Source: Georgfuchsia sp049276455
Lineage (GTDB): Bacteria > Pseudomonadota > Gammaproteobacteria > Burkholderiales > Rhodocyclaceae
Direction of reading: 5' to 3'
Assembly: GCA_049276455.1 (NCBI GenBank)
Contig: JBASWL010000200.1
Coordinates: forward strand, 14,798 to 78,797
DNA: 64,000 nt
The notes under the pieces were generated by a model, which worked only from the letters and a program-made list of their open reading frames with translations, searched no databases and was not told where the DNA came from. This document shows, in pieces, positions 8,909 through 17,663 of the stretch. How positions within the stretch are numbered: position 1 is the first letter of the stretch; each line of letters begins with the position of its first letter. The translations under genes and the position numbers were made by a program.

Positions 8909-9846
8909 CTGTCCAGCCAGATCTCAATGCCTTTGGCATTGAGATCGATATCCATCGCGAGCAACTCGCAGGCAGCATCGCCTTGCAATCCCCATCCCTG
9001 CATCTTGGCTTCCATCGCAACGATCTGGCGCAGCCCTGCCTTGATGCGTTCGCAACGGCCAATCCCGGAGTCTTTCTCCCGCATGGCAATTTCAAGCTGT
9101 GCGTCGATCAGCCTGTGCATGTCGGCGGCAAGCCGCGGTATATCGCGTATCTGGCCGAAATGCGTGACATAAAGCGCTGACGGCTTGAAGCCGGCAATCA
9201 TGTCGACAGTGCGATGCAGGGCATCAGGATCGAACTGGCTCGGCGTTGTGGTGGGGTAGATAAATTGGCGTCCGTCTGAGTCGAGTTGCCGGTAATAAAG
9301 CCCAAAGGTATCGCCAGAGAAAATGTGCCCTGTATGGCTGTCACGGATACAAATGTGGTGTCGAGCATGTCCGGGCGAATCGAACAGCAGCAGTTCGCGA
9401 CCAGCGAGGCTGATAACGGTTTCTTCTGCTGCTTCGATGACGCGCTCGGAAGCAATCGGCTGGATTTCGCCATACATGCGTATCGCATTTTCGCGGCCAT
9501 AGACATCGTAAGTCGCGGCAACGAGTTTTGATGGATCGATCATGTGCCGGGCACCACGCGGATGCACCACGAGTCGAGCGGCGGGCAGGGCCGCCATCAG
9601 TTGTCCCGCGCCACCTGCATGGTCGAGATGGACATGCGTGAGAATCACATAATCGACTTGTTCGGCAGACAGTCCGAGATGTGCGAGTTCGCGTAGCAGG
9701 AGGGGCCCCGAGGCATTGACCGCGGTGTCGACAATAGCCACTCGTCCCTTTTCGACGATGAGATGAATGGCAACGAGATTTGCACCGCCACAACCCGAAT
9801 CAACGACATGAATTCCATCGCCGTAATGGTGTGTGGCGGCAGACAA
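8863..9846 (-). CDS. MBL-fold metallohydrolase, TTG start
   Basis: A metallo-beta-lactamase-fold hydrolase of about 327 residues. THVHLDHAGG supplies the HxHxDH zinc-binding motif, SPGHARHH and FSGDTFGLYY supply later ligands, and a helical C-terminal region of about 100 residues follows. The substrate is unknown; glyoxalase II-like and thioesterase-like members share this layout. An open frame extends upstream to 9948, but that would overlap the ETF-QO gene by 91 nt. The better start is TTG at 9846, 8 nt after TAGGAG; the TAG of this SD is the ETF-QO stop codon. Translation is therefore probably coupled to the upstream gene, hinting at a role related to ETF-linked acyl-CoA oxidation. Confidence 0.85.
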   Translation of the reverse strand: MSAATHHYGDGIHVVDSGCGGANLVAIHLIVEKGRVAIVDTAVNASGPLLLRELAHLGLSAEQVDYVILTHVHLDHAGGAGQLMAALPAARLVVHPRGARHMIDPSKLVAATYDVYGRENAIRMYGEIQPIASERVIEAAEETVISLAGRELLLFDSPGHARHHICIRDSHTGHIFSGDTFGLYYRQLDSDGRQFIYPTTTPSQFDPDALHRTVDMIAGFKPSALYVTHFGQIRDIPRLAADMHRLIDAQLEIAMREKDSGIGRCERIKAGLRQIVAMEAKMQGWGLQGDAACELLAMDIDLNAKGIEIWLDSQDARARVDAGKAIF

Positions 9847-9857
9847 CGAAAACGCTC

Positions 9858-11504
9858 CTACATGCTGCCGTAAATTGGCCCTTCTCCCCCCTGTGGAACT
9901 ACCCAGTTGATATTCTGTGTAGGGTCTTTGATATCGCAGGTCTTGCAATGCACGCAGTTCTGCGCATTGATCTGCAGGCGTGGTTCGCTGCCATCTTCCA
10001 GACGCACGATTTCATATACGCCGGCCGGGCAATAGCGTTGTTCCGGGGCATCGTATTTGGCCAGATTGATGGCGATCGGCACCGATTCATCCTTCAGTAC
10101 CAGATGGCAAGGCTCGTCTTCTTCGTGATTGGTGTTCGACAGGAATACTGAGGAAAGTCGATCGAAGGAAATCACGCCATCGGGCTTCGGATAGTCAATC
10201 TTCGCGCACTCTGCCGCTGGCAGCAGCGACATGTGGTCCGGCTGATGTCCATGCAGTGTCCACGGCGGACTCTTGATGCCGATCTTGGGCAGGAGCCATT
10301 GTTCGATGCCCGTCATCATCTGGCCGACCAGCGGGCCTTTCTTGAACCAGAGCTTGAAATTGCGCTGCTGGTCGAGTTCTTCCCTGAGCCAGCTCTTCTC
10401 GTAGGCTTCTGGGTAGGCGCTGAGTTCATCCGCCGAACGCCCTGCGGCCAGCGCCTCGGCCAGCGCCTCGGCGCAGAGCATGCCGGATTTGATGGCGGTA
10501 TGGCTGCCCTTGATGCGAGCGGCATTCATGTATCCAGCGTCGCATCCGATCAGTGCGCCACCTGGAAATACCGTCTTGGGCAGGGCTTGCGGGGTTCCGT
10601 TGTTGATTGCGCGCGCACCGTAGCCAATCCGCTTGCCGCCTTCGATGTGAGCGAGTATCGATGGGTGCGTCTTCCAGCGCTGCATTTCCTCGAATGGACT
10701 CATCCAGGGATTCTTGTAGTTGAGCCCGAGAACGAATCCAAGTGTGACTTTATTGTCATTGAGGTGATAGAGGAAACCGCCACCGAAGGTACCGTCTTGT
10801 ATCGGCCACCCGGAGGTGTGTACGACCAGGCCGGGCTTGGCCTTGGCTGGATCGATTTCCCATAATTCCTTGATCCCGATGGCGTAAGTCTGGGTATCCT
10901 TGCCCGCGTCGAGTTTGTATTTGGCGATCAGTTGTTTGCCCAGATGGCCGCGCGCGCCCTCGGCGAAAATCGTGTACTTGCCCAACAGTTCCATGCCAGG
11001 TTGATAGGCATCAGTAGGTTGACCATCGCGCCCCACGCCCATGTCACCCGTTGCGACACCGCGCACGGCGCCTTTGTCGTCGTAGAGAATTTCGGCGCCG
11101 GCAAAGCCGGGGTAGATTTCGACGCCCAGTGCCTCCGCCTGCTGGGCCAGCCAGCGCGCGACCTGGCCGAGACTGATCACGTAATTGCCGTGATTGTGAA
11201 AGGTGCGCGGTAACAACCAATCCGGGATGCGTTTTGCGCTTGTTGCGCCAAGGATAAGCACGTCATCACCCGTCACCAGTTGATTCAGCGGCGCACCTTT
11301 TTCCTCCCAGTCAGGAATCAACTCGTTGATTGCGCGTGGATCCATCACTGCGCCAGAGAGAATGTGAGCGCCGATTTCGGCACCTTTCTCGATCAGGCAA
11401 ACGTTGATATCGGCATTAAGTTGCTTGAGACGAATCGCAGCAGCGAGGCCGGCTGGTCCACCGCCAACGATCACCACATCAAATTCCATCGCTTCACGTT
11501 CCAT
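9858..11504 (-). CDS. Electron transfer flavoprotein-ubiquinone oxidoreductase
   Basis: ETF-QO passes electrons from reduced ETF (acyl-CoA and related dehydrogenases) to the quinone pool at the inner membrane. The 548-residue protein begins with an FAD-binding Rossmann motif (VVIVGGGPAGLAAAIRL), has the second FAD segment GDAGYMNAARIKGSH-like (GCDAGYMNA) in the middle and ends with a 4Fe-4S domain (CPAGVYEIV ... NCVHCKTCDIKDP). The start chosen, MEREAMEF, has AAGGA 7-8 nt upstream; the frame extends 69 nt further upstream without a better site. No etfA/etfB is in the window. It is followed at once by the MBL-fold gene, which uses its stop codon as part of the SD. Confidence 0.96.
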   Translation of the reverse strand: MEREAMEFDVVIVGGGPAGLAAAIRLKQLNADINVCLIEKGAEIGAHILSGAVMDPRAINELIPDWEEKGAPLNQLVTGDDVLILGATSAKRIPDWLLPRTFHNHGNYVISLGQVARWLAQQAEALGVEIYPGFAGAEILYDDKGAVRGVATGDMGVGRDGQPTDAYQPGMELLGKYTIFAEGARGHLGKQLIAKYKLDAGKDTQTYAIGIKELWEIDPAKAKPGLVVHTSGWPIQDGTFGGGFLYHLNDNKVTLGFVLGLNYKNPWMSPFEEMQRWKTHPSILAHIEGGKRIGYGARAINNGTPQALPKTVFPGGALIGCDAGYMNAARIKGSHTAIKSGMLCAEALAEALAAGRSADELSAYPEAYEKSWLREELDQQRNFKLWFKKGPLVGQMMTGIEQWLLPKIGIKSPPWTLHGHQPDHMSLLPAAECAKIDYPKPDGVISFDRLSSVFLSNTNHEEDEPCHLVLKDESVPIAINLAKYDAPEQRYCPAGVYEIVRLEDGSEPRLQINAQNCVHCKTCDIKDPTQNINWVVPQGGEGPIYGSM

Positions 11505-11608
11505 GTAGATTCCTTGACTGTTCGAACGAGGGAGGGCAAAGAACGCCCGGATCAGTATGAAATTATAGTGCAACCACGTTAGCTGTTGGGTTTCTGACAG
11601 AGTAGACC

Positions 11609-11641
11609 AAAAAAAACCGCAGCCGAAGCTGCGGTTTTTTT
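11609..11641. terminator. Bidirectional intrinsic terminator
   Basis: A perfect 7-bp stem CCGCAGC / GCTGCGG with loop CGAA is flanked by eight A on the left and seven T on the right, so it can end transcripts in both directions. It separates cspA-type transcription (ending from the right) from the ETF-QO promoter region. Confidence 0.93.
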
Positions 11642-11657
11642 GTGCCTAAGCCGGAAA

Positions 11658-11861
11658 TTACACCGGCTTGATTGCTGCAGCCTGTTTGCCCTTGGGGCCC
11701 ATCTTCACATCGAAGTTGACCTTTTGGCCTTCTTGTAGCGATTTGAAGCCGCTGGACTGAATTTCGGAAAAATGTGCAAAAAGGTCTTCGCCGCCGTCAT
11801 CAGGAGTGATGAAGCCGAAACCCTTTGCATCGTTGAACCACTTAACGGTACCAGTTGACAT
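11658..11861 (-). CDS. Cold-shock domain protein, CspA family
   Basis: A 67-residue single cold-shock domain protein that binds single-stranded RNA/DNA and melts RNA structure. The RNP1 motif KGFGFITPD and the RNP2 motif DLFAHFSEI are intact, and the start MSTGTVKWFNDAKGFGF is the family norm. AAGGAA lies 7 nt before the ATG; the open frame upstream to 11921 is not needed. The gene ends about 16 nt before the strong terminator. The 222-nt leader up to fnr holds no other gene and may be the long 5' UTR usual for such genes, but no cold box could be defined. Confidence 0.96.
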   Translation of the reverse strand: MSTGTVKWFNDAKGFGFITPDDGGEDLFAHFSEIQSSGFKSLQEGQKVNFDVKMGPKGKQAAAIKPV

Positions 11862-12083
11862 GCTAATTTCCTTGAAAAAAATATAAATTCGGACTCGCGC
11901 CCGGGATGCAAACGAAATCAAGAAACCTCGCAGGACTGGAAAGACATCGCCTAGAAGGCGGGGTGACCACCGTACAGCAAAAAAACGGACTTGAATCGAC
12001 TGCTGGTAGCAGAATACGGCAAGAATATCCTGCTGGCAAGCGGTATTTCTCGCTGCAACGTGATAGAGAACAAAAATACCGAC

Positions 12084-12878
12084 TCAGGGGCCTGTTTGTC
12101 GTGACAGTAATTTTCGTATCCCATCTAAGTCGAGGATACGAATATGTTTTTGCTGTACAGCGATTAGCCCACGTTCATGAAAGTGGGAAAGTGCTCTACT
12201 CACGGTTTCCAGTTTTAGGCCGAGGTAGGAACCAATTTCGTCACGGGTCATGCGCAAGTGGAATTCGGTTGCTGAATAACCGCGTGCGGAAAAGCGTTGC
12301 GATAAATTGAGCAGAAAGGCAGCCAAACGCTCCTCGGCACGCATGGTACCGAGCAGCATCATGACACCTTGGTCGCGTACGATTTCACGGCTCATGACTT
12401 TGTGGAGATGATTCTGTAAAACACGAATCTCGGTTTGTAGGTGCTCCAGCATGGCAAAAGGCATGACGCACACTTCACTGTCTTCAAGAGCAACCGCATT
12501 GCATGTATGGACTTCGTTGCTGATGCCATCCATTCCCATAATTTCACCAGCCATCTGAAATCCGGTAACTTGTTCGCGACCATCTTCAAGCAGGATATCG
12601 GTCTTGAAAAAGCCTGTTCTGACTGCGTAAATTGACTCGAAAGGATTTCCGGAACGGTAAAGGCTCTGTCCCCTCTTGATCTTGCGACCTGAACCAACCA
12701 GAGCCTCCATCTTGGCAAATTCCTGATCATTTAGTCCGATGGGCAAACAGAGTTCGCGCAGGCTGCACTGCGAACAGGCAACTTTGAGTGTATTGAAATT
12801 TATGGCTGACATTGGAGCGTGCACAGCGTTTTGTCCAGTTTGATCTGTATCAATGCGAATTTTCTGTGTCTGGGGCAT
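12084..12878 (-). CDS. fnr: FNR-type oxygen-sensing transcriptional regulator
   Basis: This is a Crp/Fnr regulator that senses oxygen through a 4Fe-4S cluster and activates anaerobic genes. Cys35, Cys38 and Cys44 (CSQCSLRELC) plus Cys137 (EVCVMPF) match E. coli FNR Cys20, 23, 29 and 122 with a constant offset of 15, so all four ligands are present. The recognition helix near the C-terminus reads LETVSRALSHF, keeping the E-x2-SR pattern that reads TTGAT half-sites. M23 (12812) is an alternative start; neither has a strong SD. The gene points away from the decayed hemN, an arrangement common for intact fnr/hemN loci in betaproteobacteria. The FNR box ahead of usp is a likely target. Confidence 0.96.
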   Translation of the reverse strand: MPQTQKIRIDTDQTGQNAVHAPMSAINFNTLKVACSQCSLRELCLPIGLNDQEFAKMEALVGSGRKIKRGQSLYRSGNPFESIYAVRTGFFKTDILLEDGREQVTGFQMAGEIMGMDGISNEVHTCNAVALEDSEVCVMPFAMLEHLQTEIRVLQNHLHKVMSREIVRDQGVMMLLGTMRAEERLAAFLLNLSQRFSARGYSATEFHLRMTRDEIGSYLGLKLETVSRALSHFHERGLIAVQQKHIRILDLDGIRKLLSRQTGP

Positions 12879-12914
12879 CTTGTGAGCCTGTTGCTAGGGC
12901 GAAAATTACTGAAT

Positions 12915-13285
12915 CACATTTCAAACTTGGTCTTTGACCCGATACTGATCCAGCACTTTGAAGTTAGCGGGCCACGTGTTATACCTCTTATCCGACAGCA
13001 GACCGTTTTGTCGATGCGTCAGCCTATAAATCCTGGCTTGCAAGAATTACATTACATTGGGCGGCAATAGTCGGGCGTCTGCATTATACGTTCTCATCCC
13101 TTTTTGCGATACCGTCTGTTATTACTGCGCTTGCAACAAGATAGTCGCCGTTAAGTACTGCCACTCAATGTGTACATCCGTTATCTTGGCAAAGATTTCC
13201 TTGGCATCTACTGCGTTGGAAGGACTGCACATAGTCGTGTAACTGCATTGGGGTAAGACTCTGCCCCCTTCTTGTGGTTGGGAAT
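12915..13285 (+). pseudogene. hemN: Remnant of oxygen-independent coproporphyrinogen III oxidase
   Basis: Four segments in order match the N-terminal part of HemN, in shifting frames. LVFDPILIQHFEVSGPR (12924-12977, frame 0) is followed two bases late by YTSYPTADRFVDAS (from 12980), the shift being explained by a duplicated GT. Then YVLIPFCDTVCYYCACNK (about 13084-13140, frame 1) contains the radical-SAM CxxxCxxC plus the extra Cys typical of HemN. YIRYLGKD (from 13173) and LHWG (from 13243) look like later HemN segments. The remaining 300 or more residues are absent before the next gene at 13346. The radical-SAM core is recognisable, but the gene cannot encode an enzyme. The neighbours fnr and the DsbD-like gene are intact. 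Confidence 0.82.
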
Positions 13286-13345
13286 TGATGCGATTTATTT
13301 GTGATAAGCGTAGCTGCTACTCACGAATAATCTGATATACCACCG

Positions 13346-14098
13346 ATGTTTTCGTTTATCGTGAATCCGGATGAAGTTTCGGTGGTGATTGGTGTGAGCA
13401 ACTCGGGTTTTCTTGCAGTATTTCTCATTGGCTTGTTAAGTGGCACGCACTGCGTTGGCATGTGCGGCGGCATTGTCTCGGCACTCTCAATACAATTGCC
13501 GCAGCAGAAACCAGCCTTGGCTCTGCATCTGGCTTACAACATTGGGCGCCTGACCAGTTACATCCTGGCCGGTGCCATCATGGGTGCCTTGGGGAGCATG
13601 AGTCTGTTGCTGAATCATGCGCTACCAGTGCAGATAGTGTTTTATATCGCAGCTAATTTGATGCTGCTCGTAATGGGACTTTACCTGCTCGGTGTTACCA
13701 GAGCAGCAGCCATTGTCGAAAAAGCCGGGAAACGTCTGTGGCAGCGCATCCAGCCATATAGCAAACGCTTCCTTCCCGTGCATTCGGTCAGGCAGGCCTT
13801 CCCGCTTGGCATGCTTTGGGGCTGGTTGCCCTGCGGCTTGGTGTACGGTGTGCTGTCAATGGCCTTGCTCTCAGGTTCTGCATGGCGTGGCGCATTGACC
13901 CTGCTGGCCTTTGGTCTTGGTACGCTGCCTAACCTGCTGTTGGCTGGCATGCTGCTGGCGCGTTTCCGGCGCCAGATACAGGCGAAACCCGTTCGCATCG
14001 TTTCCGGTCTGCTGGTATTCGGTTTCGGCGTATTGGGCCTAGTAAACGCGACTACACTGGGTGGTCGTTTATGGGAAGGAATTGTCTGCCATGTCTGA
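13346..14098 (+). CDS. Sulfite exporter TauE/SafE-family (DsbD/UreH-like) membrane protein
   Basis: A polytopic membrane protein of 250 residues with about six hydrophobic segments. The first segment carries GTHCVGMCGG and a later one GWLPCGLVYG; these cysteine-containing helices are typical of the DsbD_2/UreH-like branch of the TauE/SafE and LysE-like superfamily. Members of this branch are often encoded with cbb3 oxidase assembly and copper genes, where a role in copper or thiol-electron transfer has been suggested but not settled. Its stop TGA overlaps the ATG of the copper ATPase by 8 nt, which supports coupling and a joint role in copper delivery. Confidence 0.82.
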   Translation: MFSFIVNPDEVSVVIGVSNSGFLAVFLIGLLSGTHCVGMCGGIVSALSIQLPQQKPALALHLAYNIGRLTSYILAGAIMGALGSMSLLLNHALPVQIVFYIAANLMLLVMGLYLLGVTRAAAIVEKAGKRLWQRIQPYSKRFLPVHSVRQAFPLGMLWGWLPCGLVYGVLSMALLSGSAWRGALTLLAFGLGTLPNLLLAGMLLARFRRQIQAKPVRIVSGLLVFGFGVLGLVNATTLGGRLWEGIVCHV

Positions 14099-16289
14099 AG
14101 CCGAGCCTGCCCAACTTGCAGTGGAGTTGCTCATCGAAGGCATGACCTGCGCCAACTGTGCCGCGAGAATCGAGAAGACGCTCAATGAGGTCGATGGTGT
14201 CGAGGCAGTGGTGAACTTTGCCAACGAGAAAGCCTATGCGCGTTACTGTCCGGATCACACTAATGTCGACAAGCTGATAGCGGCCGTGGCGCAACTTGGC
14301 CGCTATCGTGCTGCGGTGTCGACGCCGGATACGCGAGAGCAGGAAAAAGCCGAGCGCCTCGAAGCCTATCGATACGAGCTGAAAGTGTTCATCCTTTCAG
14401 CTGTACTGACGCTGCCTTTGTTGGGGCAGATGTTGATCATGTTCAGTAGCGGTAGCCATGACGAACTACTGCCGCGCTGGCTGCAACTCATGCTGGCGAC
14501 GCCGGTGCAGTTCTGGGTTGGCCGTCGTTTCTACATTGGCGCCTGGTATTCGCTGAAGAGTGGCAGCGGCAACATGGATGTGCTGGTTGCACTTGGCACC
14601 AGCATGGCGTGGTTGTTCAGCGCCGTGGTCACAGTTGCCAGTCTGCATCATATACATGTTTACTTCGAGGCGTCGGCAGCCGTCATCACCCTGGTGCTGC
14701 TCGGAAAGATTCTCGAAGCGCGGGCCAAGGCGCATGCTTCGGCGGCAATCGAAGGCCTTATCGGCCTGCAACCGCAAACCGCCATGCGTGAGCAGGAGGG
14801 GCAATTAACCGAAGTGCCGGTGGCCAGTCTGATTCCGGGCGATATTCTGATTGTCCGCCCGGGAGAAAGCGTGCCGGTAGATGGGGAAGTTGTTGATGGA
14901 GAATCGCATGTTAACGAAGCCATGCTTACCGGTGAAAGCGCGCCGGTAGCGAAGAAGGTAGGTGACGGCGTGTTTGCCGCGACGGTGAATGGCAGCGGCC
15001 TGCTGCGTTTTCGGGCGACCGGCGTTGGCCAGCAGACCATGCTGGCTGGCATCATTCGTTTGGTGGAGGAAGCGCAGGGATCACGTGCACCTGTACAAAA
15101 ACTGGTTGACCGCGTTGCGGCGATATTTGTCCCGACCGTGTGCGCCATAGCGGGGTTGACCTTTCTCGGTGACTGGTTCTACAGCGGCGAGTTTTCGGTT
15201 GCCCTGATCAATGCCGTCGCCGTACTGGTGATTGCCTGTCCTTGTGCACTGGGTCTGGCAACGCCCACTGCGATCATGGTGGGTACTGGCCTCGGCGCCC
15301 GGGTCGGGGTATTGATCCGCAATGCCGAAGCGCTCGAACTGGCAGAAAAGCTGGAAATTCTCTGTGTCGACAAGACGGGTACCCTGACCCAAGGCCGGCC
15401 TGAAGTGACTGAAATACTCCCTTCAAAAGGGGTGTCTGTCGATGAATTGTTGCAGGTTGCCGCAAGCCTTGAGCAGTCGTCAAGCCATCCGCTGGCGGCA
15501 GCAATCGTTCGTCGTGCGCAAACGTCAGGCTTGACGCTCCTCATCCCCGGCCAAGTGTTAGCAGAGGCCGGGCAGGGTGTTGGCGGCGACGTGGATGGCA
15601 GACGGATTGTCGTCGGTTCACCGGCGTACATGAACGCACTGGGCATGACTCTCGACGAGGCGCAGATACAGCCTTTGCAGCGTTCTGCCTGCAGCGTAGT
15701 GGCCGTGGCACGCGACAACTCAATTATTGGCGTAATCGGTGTGCGTGATCCGCTGCGTGCAACTTCGCGGCAAGCGGTGAAGCGTCTTGCAACGATGGGA
15801 GTCGAGGTCGTGATGCTGACCGGTGACAACCGTGCCACAGCTGATGCCATTGCGCGAGAAGCCGGCATTGTCCGTGTCGAGGCCGAGACGCTGCCGGGCG
15901 ACAAGTCGGCTGTTATTGTGCGCTATCGCGAGCAGGGCAAGCGCGTGGGTATGGCAGGCGACGGAATCAATGATGCTCCTGCGCTTGCGGCCGCATATGT
16001 GAGTTTCGCGATGGGGGCCGGTAGCAATGTCGCCATGGAGGCCGCCGACATTACCCTGATGAAAAACGACCTCAATAGTGTCGCCGATGCTATTGCGCTG
16101 TCGAGGGCGACGCTGCGCAAGATACGCCAGAACCTGTTTTTCGCCTTCATCTACAACGTGCTCGGTATTCCGCTCGCAGCGCTGGGCTTGCTAAATCCGG
16201 TAGTAGCAGGGGCTGCGATGGCCGCGAGTTCGGTTTCGGTAGTGAGCAATTCACTGCTGCTGCGACGCTGGAAACCAGGTAGGGGATAA
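14091..16289 (+). CDS. Cu(+)-exporting P1B-type ATPase (CopA/CcoI type)
   Basis: A heavy-metal P-type ATPase of 732 residues that moves Cu(I) from cytoplasm to periplasm, either for detoxification or for cbb3 oxidase assembly. It has one N-terminal HMA domain (GMTCANCAARIE, about residues 17-80), membrane CPC (IACPCALGLATPT), the phosphorylated Asp in DKTGTLTQG, the nucleotide-binding SSHPLAAAI, GDGINDAPAL, and the YN and MAASS elements of the last helices that define Cu(I) specificity. The start follows AAGGA and overlaps the preceding gene. Location next to fnr and a former hemN resembles CcoI loci, yet no ccoNOP is in the window, so CopA versus CcoI stays open. Confidence 0.95.
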   Translation: MSEAEPAQLAVELLIEGMTCANCAARIEKTLNEVDGVEAVVNFANEKAYARYCPDHTNVDKLIAAVAQLGRYRAAVSTPDTREQEKAERLEAYRYELKVFILSAVLTLPLLGQMLIMFSSGSHDELLPRWLQLMLATPVQFWVGRRFYIGAWYSLKSGSGNMDVLVALGTSMAWLFSAVVTVASLHHIHVYFEASAAVITLVLLGKILEARAKAHASAAIEGLIGLQPQTAMREQEGQLTEVPVASLIPGDILIVRPGESVPVDGEVVDGESHVNEAMLTGESAPVAKKVGDGVFAATVNGSGLLRFRATGVGQQTMLAGIIRLVEEAQGSRAPVQKLVDRVAAIFVPTVCAIAGLTFLGDWFYSGEFSVALINAVAVLVIACPCALGLATPTAIMVGTGLGARVGVLIRNAEALELAEKLEILCVDKTGTLTQGRPEVTEILPSKGVSVDELLQVAASLEQSSSHPLAAAIVRRAQTSGLTLLIPGQVLAEAGQGVGGDVDGRRIVVGSPAYMNALGMTLDEAQIQPLQRSACSVVAVARDNSIIGVIGVRDPLRATSRQAVKRLATMGVEVVMLTGDNRATADAIAREAGIVRVEAETLPGDKSAVIVRYREQGKRVGMAGDGINDAPALAAAYVSFAMGAGSNVAMEAADITLMKNDLNSVADAIALSRATLRKIRQNLFFAFIYNVLGIPLAALGLLNPVVAGAAMAASSVSVVSNSLLLRRWKPGRG

Positions 16290-16320
16290 AAAAAGGCCCG
16301 CATCTGCGGGCCATTTTCTT
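16288..16320. terminator. Bidirectional intrinsic terminator between the copper ATPase and panD
   Basis: A 7-bp stem GGCCCGC / GCGGGCC with loop ATCT is preceded by a run of A and followed by ATTTTCTT. It lies between convergent genes and can serve both. Confidence 0.9.
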
Positions 16321-16337
16321 TGAGCTGGCTTGCCGTG

Positions 16338-16721
16338 TTATGCGGCTGCTTGAGCCGGGATACGGTGCTTCTGATTCATGATGCGATTGCGTGCATCGAC
16401 GTAAACCAGATCGGGCTCGAACTTTTGCAATTCGATTTCGTTGTAGTTGGCGAAAGTGGCGATGATCAGCAGGTCGCCCGGGGCGGCGAGTCGGGCGGCG
16501 GCACCATTCACGGAAATGGTACCGCTACCGCGTTCGGCGCGAATGGCATAGGTGCTGAAGCGATTGCCGTTATTGACGTTCCAGATTTCTATCTGCTGGT
16601 ACTCTTTGATGTCAGCAGCATCAAGCAGATCATCATCTATAGCACATGAACCTTCGTAGTGAAGTTCCGCCTGCGTCACAGTGACACGGTGCAGCTTTGA
16701 TTTAAGCATCGTTCGTTGCAT
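16338..16721 (-). CDS. panD: Aspartate 1-decarboxylase proenzyme
   Basis: PanD makes beta-alanine from L-aspartate for pantothenate synthesis. The proenzyme cleaves itself between Gly and Ser of YEGSCAID (residues 24-25) to create the pyruvoyl group; the motif is intact. The start MQRTMLKSKLHR has AAGGAG about 9 nt upstream, so the open frame extending to 16760 is not used. The 127-residue length is normal. It is the last gene of the pan cluster, about 115 nt after panC, and ends at the shared terminator. Confidence 0.97.
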   Translation of the reverse strand: MQRTMLKSKLHRVTVTQAELHYEGSCAIDDDLLDAADIKEYQQIEIWNVNNGNRFSTYAIRAERGSGTISVNGAAARLAAPGDLLIIATFANYNEIELQKFEPDLVYVDARNRIMNQKHRIPAQAAA

Positions 16722-16835
16722 ATTCGTTCGCTCCTTCTCAGGCAAAGGTGTCGAGTTCAAATACGGACATTAAAGTTGTCCCCTCTTTGACTTCATGGCT
16801 ACTGGACATCGCCGGCCTGAGCGCATCGCGGTGTC

Positions 16836-17663
16836 CTAAACTTCCAGATTGTCGATGAGGCGCGTGCTACCCAAACGCGCCGCGGCCAACACCACCAATC
16901 CGGATTCGTGAGCGGCTGGCAATTGTAAATCACTTTTTTTGCGTACTGCAACATAATCCGGTACCCAATTTCTGGTACTCAGAAACTCGATGGAATCCCG
17001 CTCCAGCTGCGGGTAATCGCGATTTCCGGCGCGAATTTCATTGATAACTTTAGTTAAAGCTTCAAACAATTTTGGTGCTTCGATACGTTCTTGCTCAGAA
17101 AGATAGCCATTGCGCGACGACAAGGCGAGCCCGTCTGCAGCGCGAATGGTTTCTCCCGCCACTATGTCAATCGGCAGATTCAATTCACGCACCATATTGC
17201 GGATAACCATTAACTGTTGATAATCCTTCTTGCCGAACAGAGCGACGTCCGGTTGCACGATATGGAATAATTTCATTACCACCGTAGCTACACCCATAAA
17301 ATGATCCGGGCGGAATTCGCCGTCGAGAATGTCTGCCTGGGCTGCAGGGGGATGAATGTGGTAGCTCTGTTGCTGCGGATACATCTCGGCTTCGTTTGGC
17401 GCAAACAAGCAGTCGACACCGGCAGCCTCGAGTTTTTCGCAATCAGCCTGGAATGTGCGTGGATATTTATCAAAATCCTCGCCTGGGCGGAATTGCAGCC
17501 GATTTACAAAAATGGTGGCGATTACCATGTCGGCATGTTCGCGCGCCTGTTCCATCAGCGCGATATGGCCCTTGTGCAGATTGCCCATGGTTGGTATCAG
17601 TGCAACGCGCCGGGCGGGCTTGCGCACTGCCCGCAGGGCAGCAATCGTTTTATGGATTTGCAT
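16836..17663 (-). CDS. panC: Pantothenate synthetase
   Basis: PanC ligates pantoate and beta-alanine using ATP, with a pantoyl-adenylate intermediate. It shows the nucleotidyltransferase HIGH-like signature as PTMGNLHKGH, the VNRLQFRPGEDFDKYPRT segment, FGKKDYQQL and LSSRNGYLS. The 275 residues are close to family length. The start codon shares one base with the panB stop (TAATG), a coupled arrangement. Confidence 0.97.
   Translation of the reverse strand: MQIHKTIAALRAVRKPARRVALIPTMGNLHKGHIALMEQAREHADMVIATIFVNRLQFRPGEDFDKYPRTFQADCEKLEAAGVDCLFAPNEAEMYPQQQSYHIHPPAAQADILDGEFRPDHFMGVATVVMKLFHIVQPDVALFGKKDYQQLMVIRNMVRELNLPIDIVAGETIRAADGLALSSRNGYLSEQERIEAPKLFEALTKVINEIRAGNRDYPQLERDSIEFLSTRNWVPDYVAVRKKSDLQLPAAHESGLVVLAAARLGSTRLIDNLEV

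Noticed and set aside
13290..13315. Possible FNR half-site TTGATGCGATTTAT before the DsbD-like gene
   Set aside because: Only one half matches TTGAT; the other half is poor.
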